A stretch of 64,000 bases of DNA from Oryzias latipes (Eukaryota > Chordata > Actinopteri > Beloniformes > Adrianichthyidae): the NCBI RefSeq assembly GCF_002234675.1, contig NC_019876.2, positions 14,010,829 to 14,074,828 of the forward strand, given 5' to 3'. Below the pieces are notes generated by a model. It saw nothing but the letters and a program-made list of their open reading frames with translations, did not search any database and was not told the origin of the DNA. Position 1 is the stretch's first letter, and each line of letters begins with the position of its first letter. Below, in pieces: positions 1 to 38,409 of this stretch. The position numbers were made by a program, and so were the translations under genes.

Positions 1-640
1 GGATTGACAGATTCTCCCATGCACACTTTCAAGTGGAAGGGGTGCAGATTTCCTATTAGGTCACTCCTGATTGGCGGTAGTGGTTGCCATAAAAACGTAG
101 TCTTAGATTAATTTGGACCAATCTTTCGTCTGGATCCAACATGTTGACGTCTGTAGAGCACACAAAATTTGGGCACTCTCTGGCTTCCTAGTCATTGGTG
201 ATGCTGAATTGTCCTCTAGACGTGTGTGCATGTGTGTGTGTGTGTGTGTGTGTGTGCGTCCGCGTGTGTGTGCCTGTGTGTGTGTATAGTAGTCTTCAAT
301 ACACTAGTGAACTGTTCAGGGTGTACTTTGCCGTCACCTGACAGTACCTAGAACAGGCTCCAGCAACCCCTTGACCCTGAACCATTGACTGTGTATATTG
401 GAACTGGTTTGGGTAAGTTGGAAAATGACTTACCGGTAATTTCGGCTCCAACCAAATTAAAACAATTCAGGCGCCTTTTTTTGCGATACAGACGTCACCA
501 TGTTGGAACCAGAAATCATCAGTAAGCAGTGATTGCTCTGAGGTAGTCTGAGCCATCATTTCTATGGCAACCACTCTCACCAATCAGGAGTGATCTTGTT
601 GGAAGTTCACACCCCTACCACTCAAACTTTCAACACAAAG
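1..640. repeat. Fold-back (inverted) copies of a dispersed repeat with a TG microsatellite between
   Basis: Bases 1-190 and about 484-636 are diverged copies of the same sequence in opposite orientation: both contain a conserved CACTCCTGATTGG block, a GTGGTTGCCATA block and a CCAACATG-TGACGTCTG block in the same order. A third, direct copy lies at 31396-31640 and a fragment of its tail at 53217-53257. Between the two arms lies a TG/CG-type simple repeat (about 219-275) and a fragment at 310-395 resembling the common fish SINE tail (CAGGGTGTAC...GGCTCCAGCA). The arrangement looks like two insertions or one fold-back element in the first intron or upstream region of coro1b. The family is not identified. 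Confidence 0.6.
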
Positions 641-12983
<12,343 letters not shown>

Positions 12984-14050
12984 GGTGGCGGGACTTTCAC
13001 AATATTTTGCAAACAACATCTTATTTTTCAACTAACCTCTAGACCGTAGCCTTAGAGTCAAGATTACCTTAACCTGTGCAGGTGGAATGGAGCCACGGAC
13101 GTTGGTTAGTGGACAAATGGCTCTTAAGCAGGTCAACGTTTTTGTAGCTTAAAAATGGCTGCATTGAGAGCAGCAAGTCAAATCTAAAGCAGGTTAAACT
13201 TATTGGCGGGGAAACATTGCAACATTTTCTATGAGTCTTTGCAAAAATCATGCTGAAGTGAATGCAAAAGGAGAAAATCTCACAGTCACTTCTAATCTTT
13301 TAGGGCTATATAATCAGGTAGTTGGAGCTGCTAAACTGTTGTAATGACACTAATCATGTGACTTGTGGTGTTTTACCTTTCTTTTTATTCTTCACAATGT
13401 TCAGGGTGTTGAATCTGTTGTCGCACAAAGGATTAGAACTGTGATCGGAATGTAGCTGAATACCTTTGTGTATTTAACTTGTGTGTGTTGGTGGAAGGTG
13501 AAGTTACACCTTTGTCTTTTACTTTTTTTCCCCCAAGCTTTTACAAAGAATTTCATTTCCTTTATTTCACCATAAAAACCAGTATTATAAAAAACAAACA
13601 AAAAAATTCTTAGTGAAATCATAGCATGTGCCACATGCTATGAAAATGTCATGGTGTTGCAGAGCCTAAAATAACTGGATTTATTCAAAGTTAGTGTCTT
13701 CTGTTGTGTGAAAGAGGAAGTTGCAGTGAGGAGTTGGTTTTATTGTTTATTTTGTTTTAATTCATGTTGGAGAGCACTTATATTTGTTTTTTAATTTTAT
13801 ATTTTGGTCTATACTTTACATTTCATAGCATTAACAAGTAACTCATGTCCCTGTGGATTTTAGCAAAATGGTACGTTCCAATTGTCTGTGTGTGTGTATA
13901 TGCGCTGACTTCTTGACACTAACGAAAAATCTGTAGCAGGACTGCATTGTGATGACCTAATAAATAATATTCTCAAACTTTGCATGGAGTGGACTTTTTT
14001 AACCTTGCTTTGGGTAGAAATTCAATAAAAATGCACATAAAAGGAGCCAA
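12984..14050 (+). other. coro1b 3' untranslated region
   Basis: Follows the TGA stop. Candidate polyadenylation signals AATAAA occur near 13960 (CTAATAAATAATATT) and near 14023 (TTCAATAAAAATG). The transcript end is therefore probably around 13.98-14.05 kb. No other gene is visible here. Confidence 0.55.
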
Positions 14051-14520
14051 ACAAAATGAAAAGTAATTGCCCTTTTCTAGAAAGCAGTTCTGACTTTTTT
14101 CTTTTTTTTTGTACCAAAGAAGCAGCGCAGCAAAGAATAAGCTGTTGTGTGGGAAAGATGAAAGCTAAAGCCATTCGGCTGTGCAAAGCACTGCAGAGCA
14201 GCCCACAAGTTCCCCTCTGTGCAGCTGTGGGGGGAAAAGGTGACGTGCACGACCAAGAAATTACTGTAATGTTGCACCAACGTCAGATAAAAACAACGCC
14301 TGGATCTCATAAGCAGTTCTAGCCAACATGCTTCATAGGACATTTAATTAAATGTACCAAAACTTTTTTTCAAATTCAGCAATAAAGTTTTTTAACCCCT
14401 TCATGCCGTGTTTTGCTAATTTGCAACGTACCACATAATCCAGGACACTTAATCACTTAGACTGGCAAATACATTTTTAAAGGGCCTAAATCAGGCTATT
14501 CTTAAGCCTTTCAAAGTAAA

Positions 14521-15400
14521 CTACACTATATTTCCAAAAGTATTAGCTCACCTGCCTCAACTCACATATGAATTGAAGTGCCATTCCAGTCCTAACCACA
14601 ATAGAGTTCAAAATGATATTGGTCCGCCTTTTGCAGCTATTACAGCTTCCACTCTTTTGAGAAGTCTGTCCACACGGTCAAGGAGAGTTTACAGGAATTT
14701 TGGACCATTCTTCCAAAAATAGATTGGTGAGGTCACACACTGATGTTAGTCAAGAAGGCCTGGCTCTCAGTCACTTCTCTAATTCATCCCAAAGGTCTTC
14801 TATTAGGTTCGGATCCTTGCTTTGTGCATTGGTGCACAGTCATGTTAGAAGAGGAAGGGGCACACTCCAAACTGTTCCCACAATGTGGGAGCATGGAATT
14901 GTTCAAAATGTTTTGGTATCCTGAAGCATTCAGAATTCCTGTACCGGAAACTAAGGGGCCAAGCCCAAGTCCTGAAAAACAACCCCACACTGTAATTCCT
15001 CCTTTCACAATGCAGTCCGAAATGTACCGTTCTCCTGGCAACTTCCAAACCCAGATTCGTCCATCAGATTGCCAGATGGAAAAGCGTGATTCACCACTCT
15101 GGAGGACGGGTCTCCACTGCTCTAGAGTCCAGTGGCGGCGTCCTTTACGGCGTGCTGCATCCGACGCTTGGCATTGCATTTGGTGATGTGTGGCTTGGAT
15201 GCAGCTGCCCGGCCATGGAAACCCACTCCATGAAGCTCACTGCGTGCTGTACTTGATCTAATCTGAAGGTCACATAAAGTTTGGAGCTATGAAGCCACTG
15301 ACTATGCAAATGCACATAATAAAACGTGCCATCCACCCCTCCTAAAGCTATCTGAACACCCACACAACACTTATTGTTTAGATGTATAAATCTCATTACT
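14521..15400 (-). mobile_element. Degenerate Tc1-like DNA transposon
   Basis: Minus strand 15179-14784 translates to transposase core text: [20 protein letters not shown], then [27 protein letters not shown] and [11 protein letters not shown], typical of fish Tc1 transposases around the first and second catalytic Asp. The reading frame is split (a parallel frame at 15048-14845 continues [12 protein letters not shown]), so it is inactive. The left end TACACTATATTTCCAAAAGT resembles Tc1 inverted-repeat ends; the right repeat is not found. Confidence 0.75.
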
Positions 15401-16890
15401 TCTTAAATGATTGGATGAACATTTTTGTGAGCCATTTTCAAGCGTGTTTTCCCTCAACGATTCCCCAATTTTGTGTGTTGAAGGCCATTCCAAATGATCT
15501 TCTGAGTAATGCCTGGCCCCAGCCCCTCTCCTCTGCACCTCTCTGTTCTTCTCCCTCTTCATCATCAGCCGATCGTCTCTCTTTCTCTCTATCATCATCA
15601 TCATCATCATCATCATCTGAACCTCTCTCCTCGTTCTTCTCTGTTGGGACTGACATATTTTGTATGTCTGCACTTGATTTCCCAAAATAAGTAAACAGGT
15701 GGTCTGCAGCAGTTTAAACTAGAATGAGCATTTAGGTTTTTGTGACTTTAATAGCTTAATTATTCCTACCTGAAGTCATCTCTGCTCTCTTTGATATCAG
15801 ATGCATCACCAACCTGTCTGTCTGCTTCACCTCTTGCCTGTGTTCTCTTCCACTAAATAATATGGCCAAGCAACAATTATTTCATGTTTTAAATAAATTA
15901 AACATCTTGCTAATGCAGTTTTTTTTTAAATTAAGAATCCTATTTGAAAATGACTGACTTGGTATTGGTGAATGTTTTGTTTATTTTCTCTCTTTTTTTT
16001 TTAATGTGTGTTTTTTTTAATATTCGAAATAAACTTGTTTCCATTCCGTTCCATTCCATTCCGTATTAACTGGCTTTGCCCTGAATGTCCACCATCAGAT
16101 CAGCCTGTTTCTTTCCTCCTTCTGTCCTGATTCTTTTTCTCTCTTCTCGTCTTTCTCTCCATCCTCACAGCTGTTTGATATAAACTTTGTGTTGGGAAGA
16201 TTTTCAATGAATACAGAAACTAAACTGTAGGTAAAAATAGAAACATTTTTAATTTTAAATTATATTTGTGTTGGATATCAGTTAATGGTGTAATAGAATA
16301 GAATAGATTTATTTACTGTTGTTAAACATCTCCAAATCTTCAACTAAAATCCAAAGTGTCGTTCAGCCAATTTAATATTAAAAGCAAAGGGCTTTAAACT
16401 AAATAGTCAAATAAATAAAAAATGTATCCAAACTTTTAACAGTATAAAAAGAAACTAAAACACCAATCTAACCCACCATCACACACACTTCTTCACATAC
16501 TCCTGCCCATAGGAGCAGCTTTTATCATCACTTAATGCTGTTTCAGTCATAGCATAAAAACCTTTTCAGTCTTTTGGTACATCTAGTTAAATAAATTATT
16601 TAAAGCAAAATCAGAACAAACAAGCTCCTTTTTTTCTCTTTATGATTATTGATACTGTAGATCCTGCTCCGTACAGCTGCAAGACACTTTTGTGGCCATT
16701 TTACTATAGTAGCTTTAACCTGAATGCTTCCAAGCCTGTTTTTAACACTGCTAACATACCTGCTGTCTCTCAACCATGTAGAGAAACTTTTCTTCATTCA
16801 CACCACTTCTTTGTCCCTTATGCGTTTTCTGTTTTGATCCCCCGATTGTTTTTTTCTTTTGCCTTTCTATTTAATCCTGTCATCAGATGA
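15401..16890. other. Intergenic DNA with simple repeats
   Basis: Contains an ATC trinucleotide run (about 15591-15617) whose frames give poly-Ser, poly-Asp or poly-His, and an ATTCC-type cluster near 16038-16064. No gene is supported. Confidence 0.5.
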
Positions 16891-18664
16891 TCACACAATT
16901 CAAATAAAAACAATCACCAGGGCGCCCTCGCGCGCGTCACGTGCTGGATTGCGCTCTCTGTACAAAACCCGAGTGAGGGAGGAGCGGCTGCGGCGGGGGC
17001 ACCCAATCATTTACGATGTGCTTCTGTTACTGATCATATCATGTAAAATGTAAATCACAAACAGCTGTGAAATTAAAAATAATGACTAAAAATAATTTTT
17101 ACCACTTTGGTTTGGCGCCCCCTTTGGCCGATGCCTGCAACAACCGTTCGGGGTCCTTCGACTAGTGCTGACATTACATTATTTGATTGGCTGTCCGTTG
17201 GTCCAATGACGTGTCAGATAGTGTTTGGTCTGGACAAATTTCGATACTTCCATAGAAGAAGATATTATGCGGTCCATTGTAAACAAACAGAGCTCCGACA
17301 TAGAGCAAGATCATCTTTGAAACAAGCTTTTATTATGATTATTATTATTAAGTGCATTGCAGCCGAACGGGCTGCGGTCCGAACCCCTTCTCTGGACCAC
17401 ACACTGTAACAAAGCACCTTCCCTGCCTGCAAACACGAAGCTACGAGGCTCCAGCTGCTCTGCTCAGAGACACGGTTCTCTGTGTGGAGCAGCAGGTTCA
17501 TTCTAACAGCCACAGAACTTTTTAAAAAGTGGGTTGTGGCTAAATCTCTCTATGAACATTACAAACCGACCCCGGTTTGTAATGTTATTGCAGGCCAAAT
17601 GGTTACGGTACCTACACCGGCGCCCCTATGCGACACATAATATGCTGCATACCCACTTTTTGCGCAACTGCTTATGGGTGCCGCGTGTCTGTTTTGCCCA
17701 CGAAAACAAAAAACATCAGAAGTTTTACAAAGACGGATGTGCATATTGCGCATATAAAAGCAAAGTGTTTTTGCCTATCACTGCTAGCTCCATGGAAAAA
17801 GTGTGTGTTAGCCTGAGGGTGGTGCTGGCAGTGCAGACTCCTCCTGGAAGGGGCTGTTCTCACTTATCTATGTTACAGTAATGTGAGAATCCGCTCCTTT
17901 TTCGTGGATTGGGAGGAGCTGGTCCTCAGAACGCAGGTTTTTAGAGGAATACTTGGAAATGCATGAACGGATCAAAATACCACTTTGGGGTTGTTTTTTG
18001 TGGGATATTAACATTAAAATACACTTAAAAGCTCAAAAAGTTAATTTTGCATGATATAGACCCTTTAACACAGCTGAAAATGAATTCAAGGATTAAGGGG
18101 TTAAATGTTTGTTTGTCTGACATCTCCACTACAGCTCAGCTAAAAAAAAGATAAATCTTAACTTTTAAATGAATTTTTCTTGGTGATCTTTCAGTTAAAT
18201 GTGAACTGAAAGTACAGACTGTCGGCTTGGATCATGAAGCGCAAACAGGATGCACTTGTCAAGTTTCAGTCTCAGAAGCTGCAAAGCTTTTCAACTTTAC
18301 CTGCACACTTTTTTATTTATGGCGGCAAAGCTGGATCTAAAACATGACATTCACCTTCAGAATCTAAAATGTACTAAATGCTTTAAATGATCAACTCATT
18401 TGCAAGATGCTGTTTAAAAGTCAACTTGTTGATTTGTTTTTAGGGAAGAAAGATGACCTGCATTTAATCAGATGAAGATTCATTAGGAAAAAATGGTGGA
18501 TTCTGTACAATTTTAGCATAAAAATGCATCTGGGTTTGCTAAAACTGAGGAACCTCTATCTTGGAGGGGTAAGAAAAGGCCTTCCTCTTTTTGTATTTAA
18601 TCTGCTCTCCTACCCCCCTCAGCCTCCTCCTACTTCAGCATTTCAGCAGGTTTTTGGGTACCGC

Positions 18665-21161
18665 ATGTCAAACCTCACCGCCATTCTCTTCTTCCTCCTC
18701 GTACACGTTTGTTCAAACAAACCTCACTCTTCTGCACATACTTTGGTAAGTTTATTCCAATGATTTAACTGGATATTTACTTTTTTCCATTATAAAATTT
18801 AATCTGCTTATCTGCACGGTAATAGAATCTTCATGTAAAATGCCGTAAAAAGGTTTCCTGCAAGGCTTTTATTTACACGAATGCCTTTTTTTTTACAGCT
18901 TTGCGCTAGATTGGCTTTGCACTAGATTTGTTTGCTTGTATTTTTGTTTTTATTTTATAAATTTGCAGGTTCTGTATTAAAATAACAGTGTGGCGTGCCT
19001 TCAAAAATTGCGGTCTTGATGAATTATCACTTTTGACAGGAAACCAGCAATGCTGTGAGCAGCCTGCTCAGCTTCCTGTTGTGCAGACAAATTCTCATCG
19101 TATGCTGCAAGGCCTTAAAAATATATAGTGTAGAATTTAATTATTAGCATCCAGAGGACCATTTTGCAATAAAAATGTGTATCAATTCATTATCAATTAC
19201 TCAGCAGTTTTATAAACCAAGCATACTGCTTGTCATTTTGTTTTTTATCTAGCTTGAAATGACAGATTGGAGTGTTAATGTATACGTCAAATGTAAATTT
19301 AACTCTGACTTTATGCTTTTATTTGTAGGTCTTACATGTAAATACACCAATGGATTCTTGGCTGGCAAGGATGCTTTGGTGAAAAGTTTGGGATTTTGAG
19401 ACAACCAATTTTAATCTTGTAGATTTTCTCCATCAATACTTTTCCATGAAAGGTACAATATATTTTTTTACCCCCTTAAGAGCATTATATTTATATATAT
19501 ATTTTATATTTATACACACACACACATTTTAGGTAACAGATAAACAAACGCACTGACCCATGATGAACAGAATTCTTTTATTTTTGCTATAAAAAGTTGG
19601 CTTGCTTCCTCAGCCTGTTCAACAGATCCCTAGAAGGCAAAACTGAAACCTAGTTAACTTTTTTTTGCACTGGTTTTATTAACTCTCCTCAGAAGCTAAA
19701 CATAGAACCCGGCCATTAGCTTTGGGCCTAAAACAGTGCCTGTCAACAGCTGCAGGTTTAATCTTTTTTTTGTGTCCTGAGTGAAACTGCAGTTAATACC
19801 AGATCATTTTATGTTAAGTCTACTGGCTGACAAAACTTCCTGAAATTATTCAAGATTGCAATTGATAATAAGAAAAGACACAAAACAAAAAAAAATGCTA
19901 AAAAAAAAAATTCAAGGAAGTACTGGTGTCAAAAAAAGGCGCAAAGTCTTTCGTCTTTGCTTTCTTAGGAAGAAAAAAAAGTTGTATTCAAATACATTTC
20001 CCTTTTTTATTGTGGTGGAGTTAAATATAAATGTCATTTTTATTAAATGTCTCCCGATAATTTACAATGTAAATATATAGGAAGGGGTCAAATGTACATC
20101 TTACTATCTAAATTTTACATCTTGCTATAATTTGTTTTATGGGCGTCACCGTAAAATTCTGCCTTCTAAAAGAAATCAATATTTCAATTTCATCTTTTTT
20201 TCCGAAGATATATTAACACAGTTACGTGATTTATTCTTAGATAAAAAGTGTTTTATAGTTTTAAATTTTGCCAATCTTATTTAAAATAAAAGCTTTCCAT
20301 GCGCTACCTCAAAATATATCATAATGACAAAAAAAAATCGATAGTTTGCATTGTATTTTGATCTCTTTAGATCATTTCTTTTTTTATTCCCTTTTCCTGG
20401 CCTTTGCTTGAGGAGATTTAGTCAGGGATAGATTCAAATATTGTATCTAAGGTTTTAGCAACATGCGCTCTAGAGTTTTTTGTCCCCAAACTCAGATGAT
20501 ACTCTTTTTTTTGGTGAAATTTCCTGTTTGAGAGTGACTAACTGTAAACTTCTATCTCTTATCTTCAGATTTGAATGAAGCCATGATACCATCCACCAAG
20601 ACTGTGCTGGTCCTTTTTTTCTTCTTGATAGCCCTACTTGTGTTACTGTTTTTTCTGTACAAGAAGTTGAACAGGGAGACCCATGGCGAATATACTGTTC
20701 GCCGTTTGGTGTACAAGGAAGGGGGAGTCAGGGATCGTGTGAGAGCTGCGGTGTTGACCCTGGAGGCACACCTTGGTTTTCAGCTGTGGCCTCGCAGTGA
20801 GGAAGATGTGGAGCAACCAGAAGAGGGCGAGGACAGCCAAGCGAGTGACAGGGAGGGAGAAGATGACGGAGAAAAGCCAGAGGATGACAGCACCGATCCG
20901 AGCAACACCTCCAACGGAAGTGATGATGAGAATTCAAGCGAGGAGGACTTAGAAGCAGGAGAGCATGGCAGACAGATGGGTGCGGCAGATTTAATGAACG
21001 AGACAAGTGAGAACAAGGAGGAAAAGGTAGAAGCTGAAATAAAAGGAGAAAGAGGTGAAGGTACTGAATTGTTGATTGACCTAAAGCAGTTTTCTGGAAG
21101 TGCCATCTGGTCGGAAGAGGAGGGAGGTGGAGGTAAAGGTGAAGATTTGACTGCATTGTGA
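18665..21161 (+). CDS. ptprcap: PTPRCAP (CD45-associated protein), 5' part uncertain
   Basis: PTPRCAP is a small transmembrane partner of the leukocyte phosphatase CD45 (PTPRC). The last exon starts at 20569 after acceptor TATCTTCAG. From Met at 20583 it encodes one hydrophobic helix (VLVLFFFLIALLVLLFFLY) followed by basic residues, a long acidic Glu/Asp/Ser-rich tail, and the diagnostic C-terminus LLIDLKQFSGSAIW...LTAL, which parallels LLSDLHAFAGSAAW...VTAL of the mammalian protein. An upstream candidate exon (Met at 18665, signal-peptide-like MSNLTAILFFLLVHVC, donor TTTG/GTAAGT at 18745) ends in phase 0, but the last exon needs a phase 1 partner. Either an extra small exon is missing or translation starts at 20583. 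The neighbour coro1b matches human gene order. AATAAA signals near 21510 and 21555 mark the 3' end. Confidence 0.75.
18746..20568 (+). other. Probable ptprcap intron
   Basis: AT-rich, with an acceptor-like site at 19328 (ATTTGTAG) followed by about 50 bp and a possible donor. Its length does not repair the ptprcap phase, so it is not called as an exon. Nothing else is recognised. Confidence 0.45.
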
Positions 21162-21600
21162 AAAAACAAACTTGAACTTGCAAAACCCATACAACTGCTA
21201 AAAACGTTTGAGCGATTTTCTTATAGGTCGGGTTTCATTTGGAGATATAGACATCATTAATCCAAAAGTAGGCTAAAGATGGAAACTTGAAATAAAAAAA
21301 TGTGCTGATTTTATGAATGAAAAGTAAAATGGACATTAAAGAAACTATCTGTAGATAGGTCTGACCATTCAGACTCTCTGATGACTGAATTCTTAATGTA
21401 CCTTTTTATATAGTTTTGAATGTTTTTTGCAGGTTTTTCTATTATGGCTGGATATTTTCTTCTTCTTTTTTTACTTGATGTTTTTATTTTTCAAGAAAAA
21501 TATTTGTGAATAAACGTGGCTTGCTTATAGATGAAATATTGATTTACTGTTGTGAATAAAAAAATCTAATAAATATTACTGGAAATGATTTGCTGATATT
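21162..21600 (+). other. ptprcap 3' untranslated region
   Basis: Sequence after the TGA stop with AATAAA near 21510 (GTGAATAAACG) and near 21555-21572 (GAATAAAAAAATC, CTAATAAATATT). The latter cluster probably ends the message. Confidence 0.55.
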
Positions 21601-21971
21601 CACTCCAAATTCTAACAGATATGAGTTTCTAGTTCTTTGCTGAGCATAGTTACCAATATTAAATAATTACTTTGACAAAATATACAAAAATATGGCCATA
21701 AAATAATCTTGTGTAGAAAGTTTGTTATATTATATAAAATAAAACATATTAACCCAGCTGCAACGATGTCCTATGTGGGCGGGGATCATTTGGGAGCAAA
21801 AAGATGACGTAACACCAACTTTAAAAAAGACAATTAAACTCTTGCTCTTAATTCCTGCGTATATTGTGAGCTACGTCAAACCATCTTTAAAATAATTTCA
21901 CTTCATGCATACCAGCGATCAGGACGTATGATGATTTGAAAAAGACGTAGTTTGCTCAACTTGCTTTCAAC

Positions 21972-22043
21972 GGGGATGTAGCTCAGTGGTAGAGCGCATG
22001 CTTCGCATGTATGAGGTCCCGGGTTCAATCCCCGGCATCTCCA
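21972..22043 (+). tRNA. tRNA-Ala (anticodon CGC)
   Basis: A 72-base cloverleaf: acceptor GGGGATG pairs with CATCTCC, D arm GCTC-AGTGGTA-GAGC, anticodon arm CATGC-TTCGCAT-GTATG with CGC at positions 34-36, short variable loop, T arm CCGGG-TTCAATC-CCCGG, discriminator A. The internal A box (TAGCTCAGTGG) and B box (GGTTCAATCC) are intact, so it should be transcribed by RNA polymerase III. A clear T-run terminator is absent directly downstream; the first TTTT comes near 22073. No intron and no encoded CCA. It sits between ptprcap and dtx4. Confidence 0.95.
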
Positions 22044-22430
22044 GATTACTTTAGTACAAATTGTTAAGGTCTTCGTTTTCTTTAACTCTGTTGATTTTAT
22101 TCTAAAATTTGATTAAGGGCAAGACAAGAAAATGTAGATTTTTAGAGTAGGATATAGAATGAGGGATCTCAGGAACGTCCTAAATATATAACCATTTCAG
22201 AAAATAAAAAATATTGTTAAAGTTGCAATAATATTTGAGTTTGGCAAGAATTTACCAATCACAAATGAAAAGATTGAGGACATTAACAACACAGAAGCAG
22301 CTAAAAAAAACAAACAAACAAAAAAAAACAAATACAACAGAATTACAATATAACGCCCTAGCATTAGTGAGTTGTGAAATAAAAATGTTATCGCACATCC
22401 TTTGTCACTGTCAACATCCAATTTGAATTC
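22044..22430. other. Intergenic DNA between tRNA-Ala and dtx4
   Basis: AT-rich; no gene or RNA recognised. Confidence 0.5.
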
Positions 22431-22439
22431 TCTCCTCTC

Positions 22440-22615
22440 AGCCAAACTTGACTGTCTCCGAGAAAGGATTTCAGCAGACGTCACTCATCTGCATAGGGTG
22501 TAAAATGCAACCATCCTGCAATCCACCCCGCAGCCTCTAAAATCCTCCGCGTCTCCCCCTGAACAAACTCAGACGCTCGCTCCTTGCTGCATACCTGCCA
22601 CCGCCAACATGGAAG
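22440..22615 (+). promoter_or_regulatory. Candidate dtx4 promoter and 5' untranslated exon
   Basis: Less AT-rich than its surroundings, with an ACGTCA half CRE near 22480 and a donor-like site (CATGGAAG/GTAAAT) after 22615. Joining this exon to the coding exon at 22789 would create a short upstream frame, ATG at 22609 to TAG, which overlaps the main start in another frame. The transcription start is not visible. Confidence 0.45.
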
Positions 22616-22795
22616 GTAAATTGCATGCGCGCTCTGCTCGGATACACCTTGTTTTTGCGCCGCGTCTAAGATGGATGCTGCGCTCACGCACAGGGAGGGC
22701 AAGGGGAGTCTGTTTTGCATGCCTTCCTCGCCCGTTCGTTGCAGACTCCTCAGTGTTGTGGTGGTGCTGATGTGTTTTGATTTTGCAGGAGTAGG

Positions 22796-37146
<14,351 letters not shown>

Positions 37147-38230
37147 GCCCTTCGAAAGCACACAGGAAACCAGGCAGGAGTTTTGCAAACGCACAAGTCC
37201 TGGAGACCCGGATTTTCTACGGAGGTGAAAGGTGGCTCAGAAAAACGCTGCGTCTTTCCACTGCATGAGGCAGCTTGGCTGATGTAGTCATGGGAGTGAG
37301 GCTTTTCCGGCTCGTGTTTAAAACAGAGAAAACATACTGTGAGACTCCATAACAAGAATGTACCTGTTTTTGAAAACGAAGACGTGTTTACGACTGTCGC
37401 TGCTATAAGGGACTCTGAAAAGTTTTGTTTTCCCTATGTTGTTTTTTTTTGGTTCTGTTAAAGTGTTAGTCTTTGGAGCCAAACCAACTTTTTCACAGCA
37501 GAAGACTCAAAGCAAGCATGAGCGTTTGCTGCCCTCTAGTGGCAGAATTCCAGAACTACATTCCTTTTTTTTTCTGAAACTTGATATTTATAGTATACAT
37601 TTATAATTTTATAATCTTACTTACATCTTGTCTTATGTGCCGGTTTATTTGCACTTCTTGGCTGGATTACTGAAGGATTTAGATGAGCCCAGCTGTTTGC
37701 CTGTCACTTTAAAAGCCAGCTTACTTTCTTTGGAAAAAAAACAACAAAAAAACAATCAGTATCAATATTTTGTATTTTATTAGCTCACAAACTGACATTC
37801 CTGAACCGCTTGGCCCTTTGAGCATGAGCGCATCTAAAAGTCTTGTATTTGCATTACCAGGATTGATAGAGGATTACAAAGCCCCTTGTAGGAGGTCCAA
37901 ATTCCTAAAAAGCTGAGATAGGACCCCCAACGTGAGCTGAGATTTGCACACCGCTTTCAACCCAGTATCTAAAAGAAACAGACAGCTTGAATCTACAGTT
38001 ATTTTTTTTTTGTGTAGGACACATTCAGCTGTCGAGTTTTCGATAGTGTCGACGGTGATCCAGCTTTGGCCAAAGTGGTTGGGTCAGTTTGCATTATGAC
38101 ATATTACTGGAGGCCAACATCAAAAGCATTTATACTTTATGATACTTTATGTATGCACTGTGTATGTATATGTGTGTTTTTTTGTGCTCAAATTTGCATT
38201 AAACGTTTTTTAAGGTTAAAGATTCTGTGT
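37147..38230 (+). other. dtx4 3' untranslated region (probable extent)
   Basis: Follows the TAA stop. No strong AATAAA is seen; an ATTAAA variant near 38197 (GCATTAAACG) is the best candidate polyadenylation signal. No other gene in this stretch. Confidence 0.4.
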
Positions 38231-38409
38231 AGTTTGTGCTGCGGCGTTGCCGGATCAAAGCTCGAACCTGACGGGATAATTGTTTGGATTATTGATCATC
38301 CTTGGTATAAAAAGGCTAAAAGAGGGGGGGAAAAAACGTATTAAACAGTAAATTAAATTTACCACTATAAGACAAACTATTACCTGAAATAGCTGAAATA
38401 GTTTGTCTC

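Larger units (their letters stand above)
14477..18068. mobile_element. Possible large piggyBac-type composite with TTAA ends
   Basis: Left end TTAAAGGGCCTAAATCA (14477) and right end TGATATAGACCCTTTAA (to 18068) are inverted repeats matching at 15 of 17 positions, each ending in TTAA. Inside are a decayed Tc1 copy, simple repeats and a segment at about 16.9-18.0 kb with a GC-rich core (GCGCGCGTCACGTGC at 16930-16944). No piggyBac transposase is seen. The two ends could also belong to two separate insertions. Confidence 0.4.

Noticed and set aside
15382-15690. Ser-rich or Asp-rich open frames on both strands
   Set aside because: Produced by an ATC trinucleotide repeat; no homology.
19329-19378. 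Possible small ptprcap exon
   Set aside because: Its 50-bp length leaves the wrong phase and a stop when joined to the last exon.
20728-21190. Minus-strand open frames opposite ptprcap
   Set aside because: Shadows of the acidic GAG/GAA-rich tail on the coding strand; no independent support.
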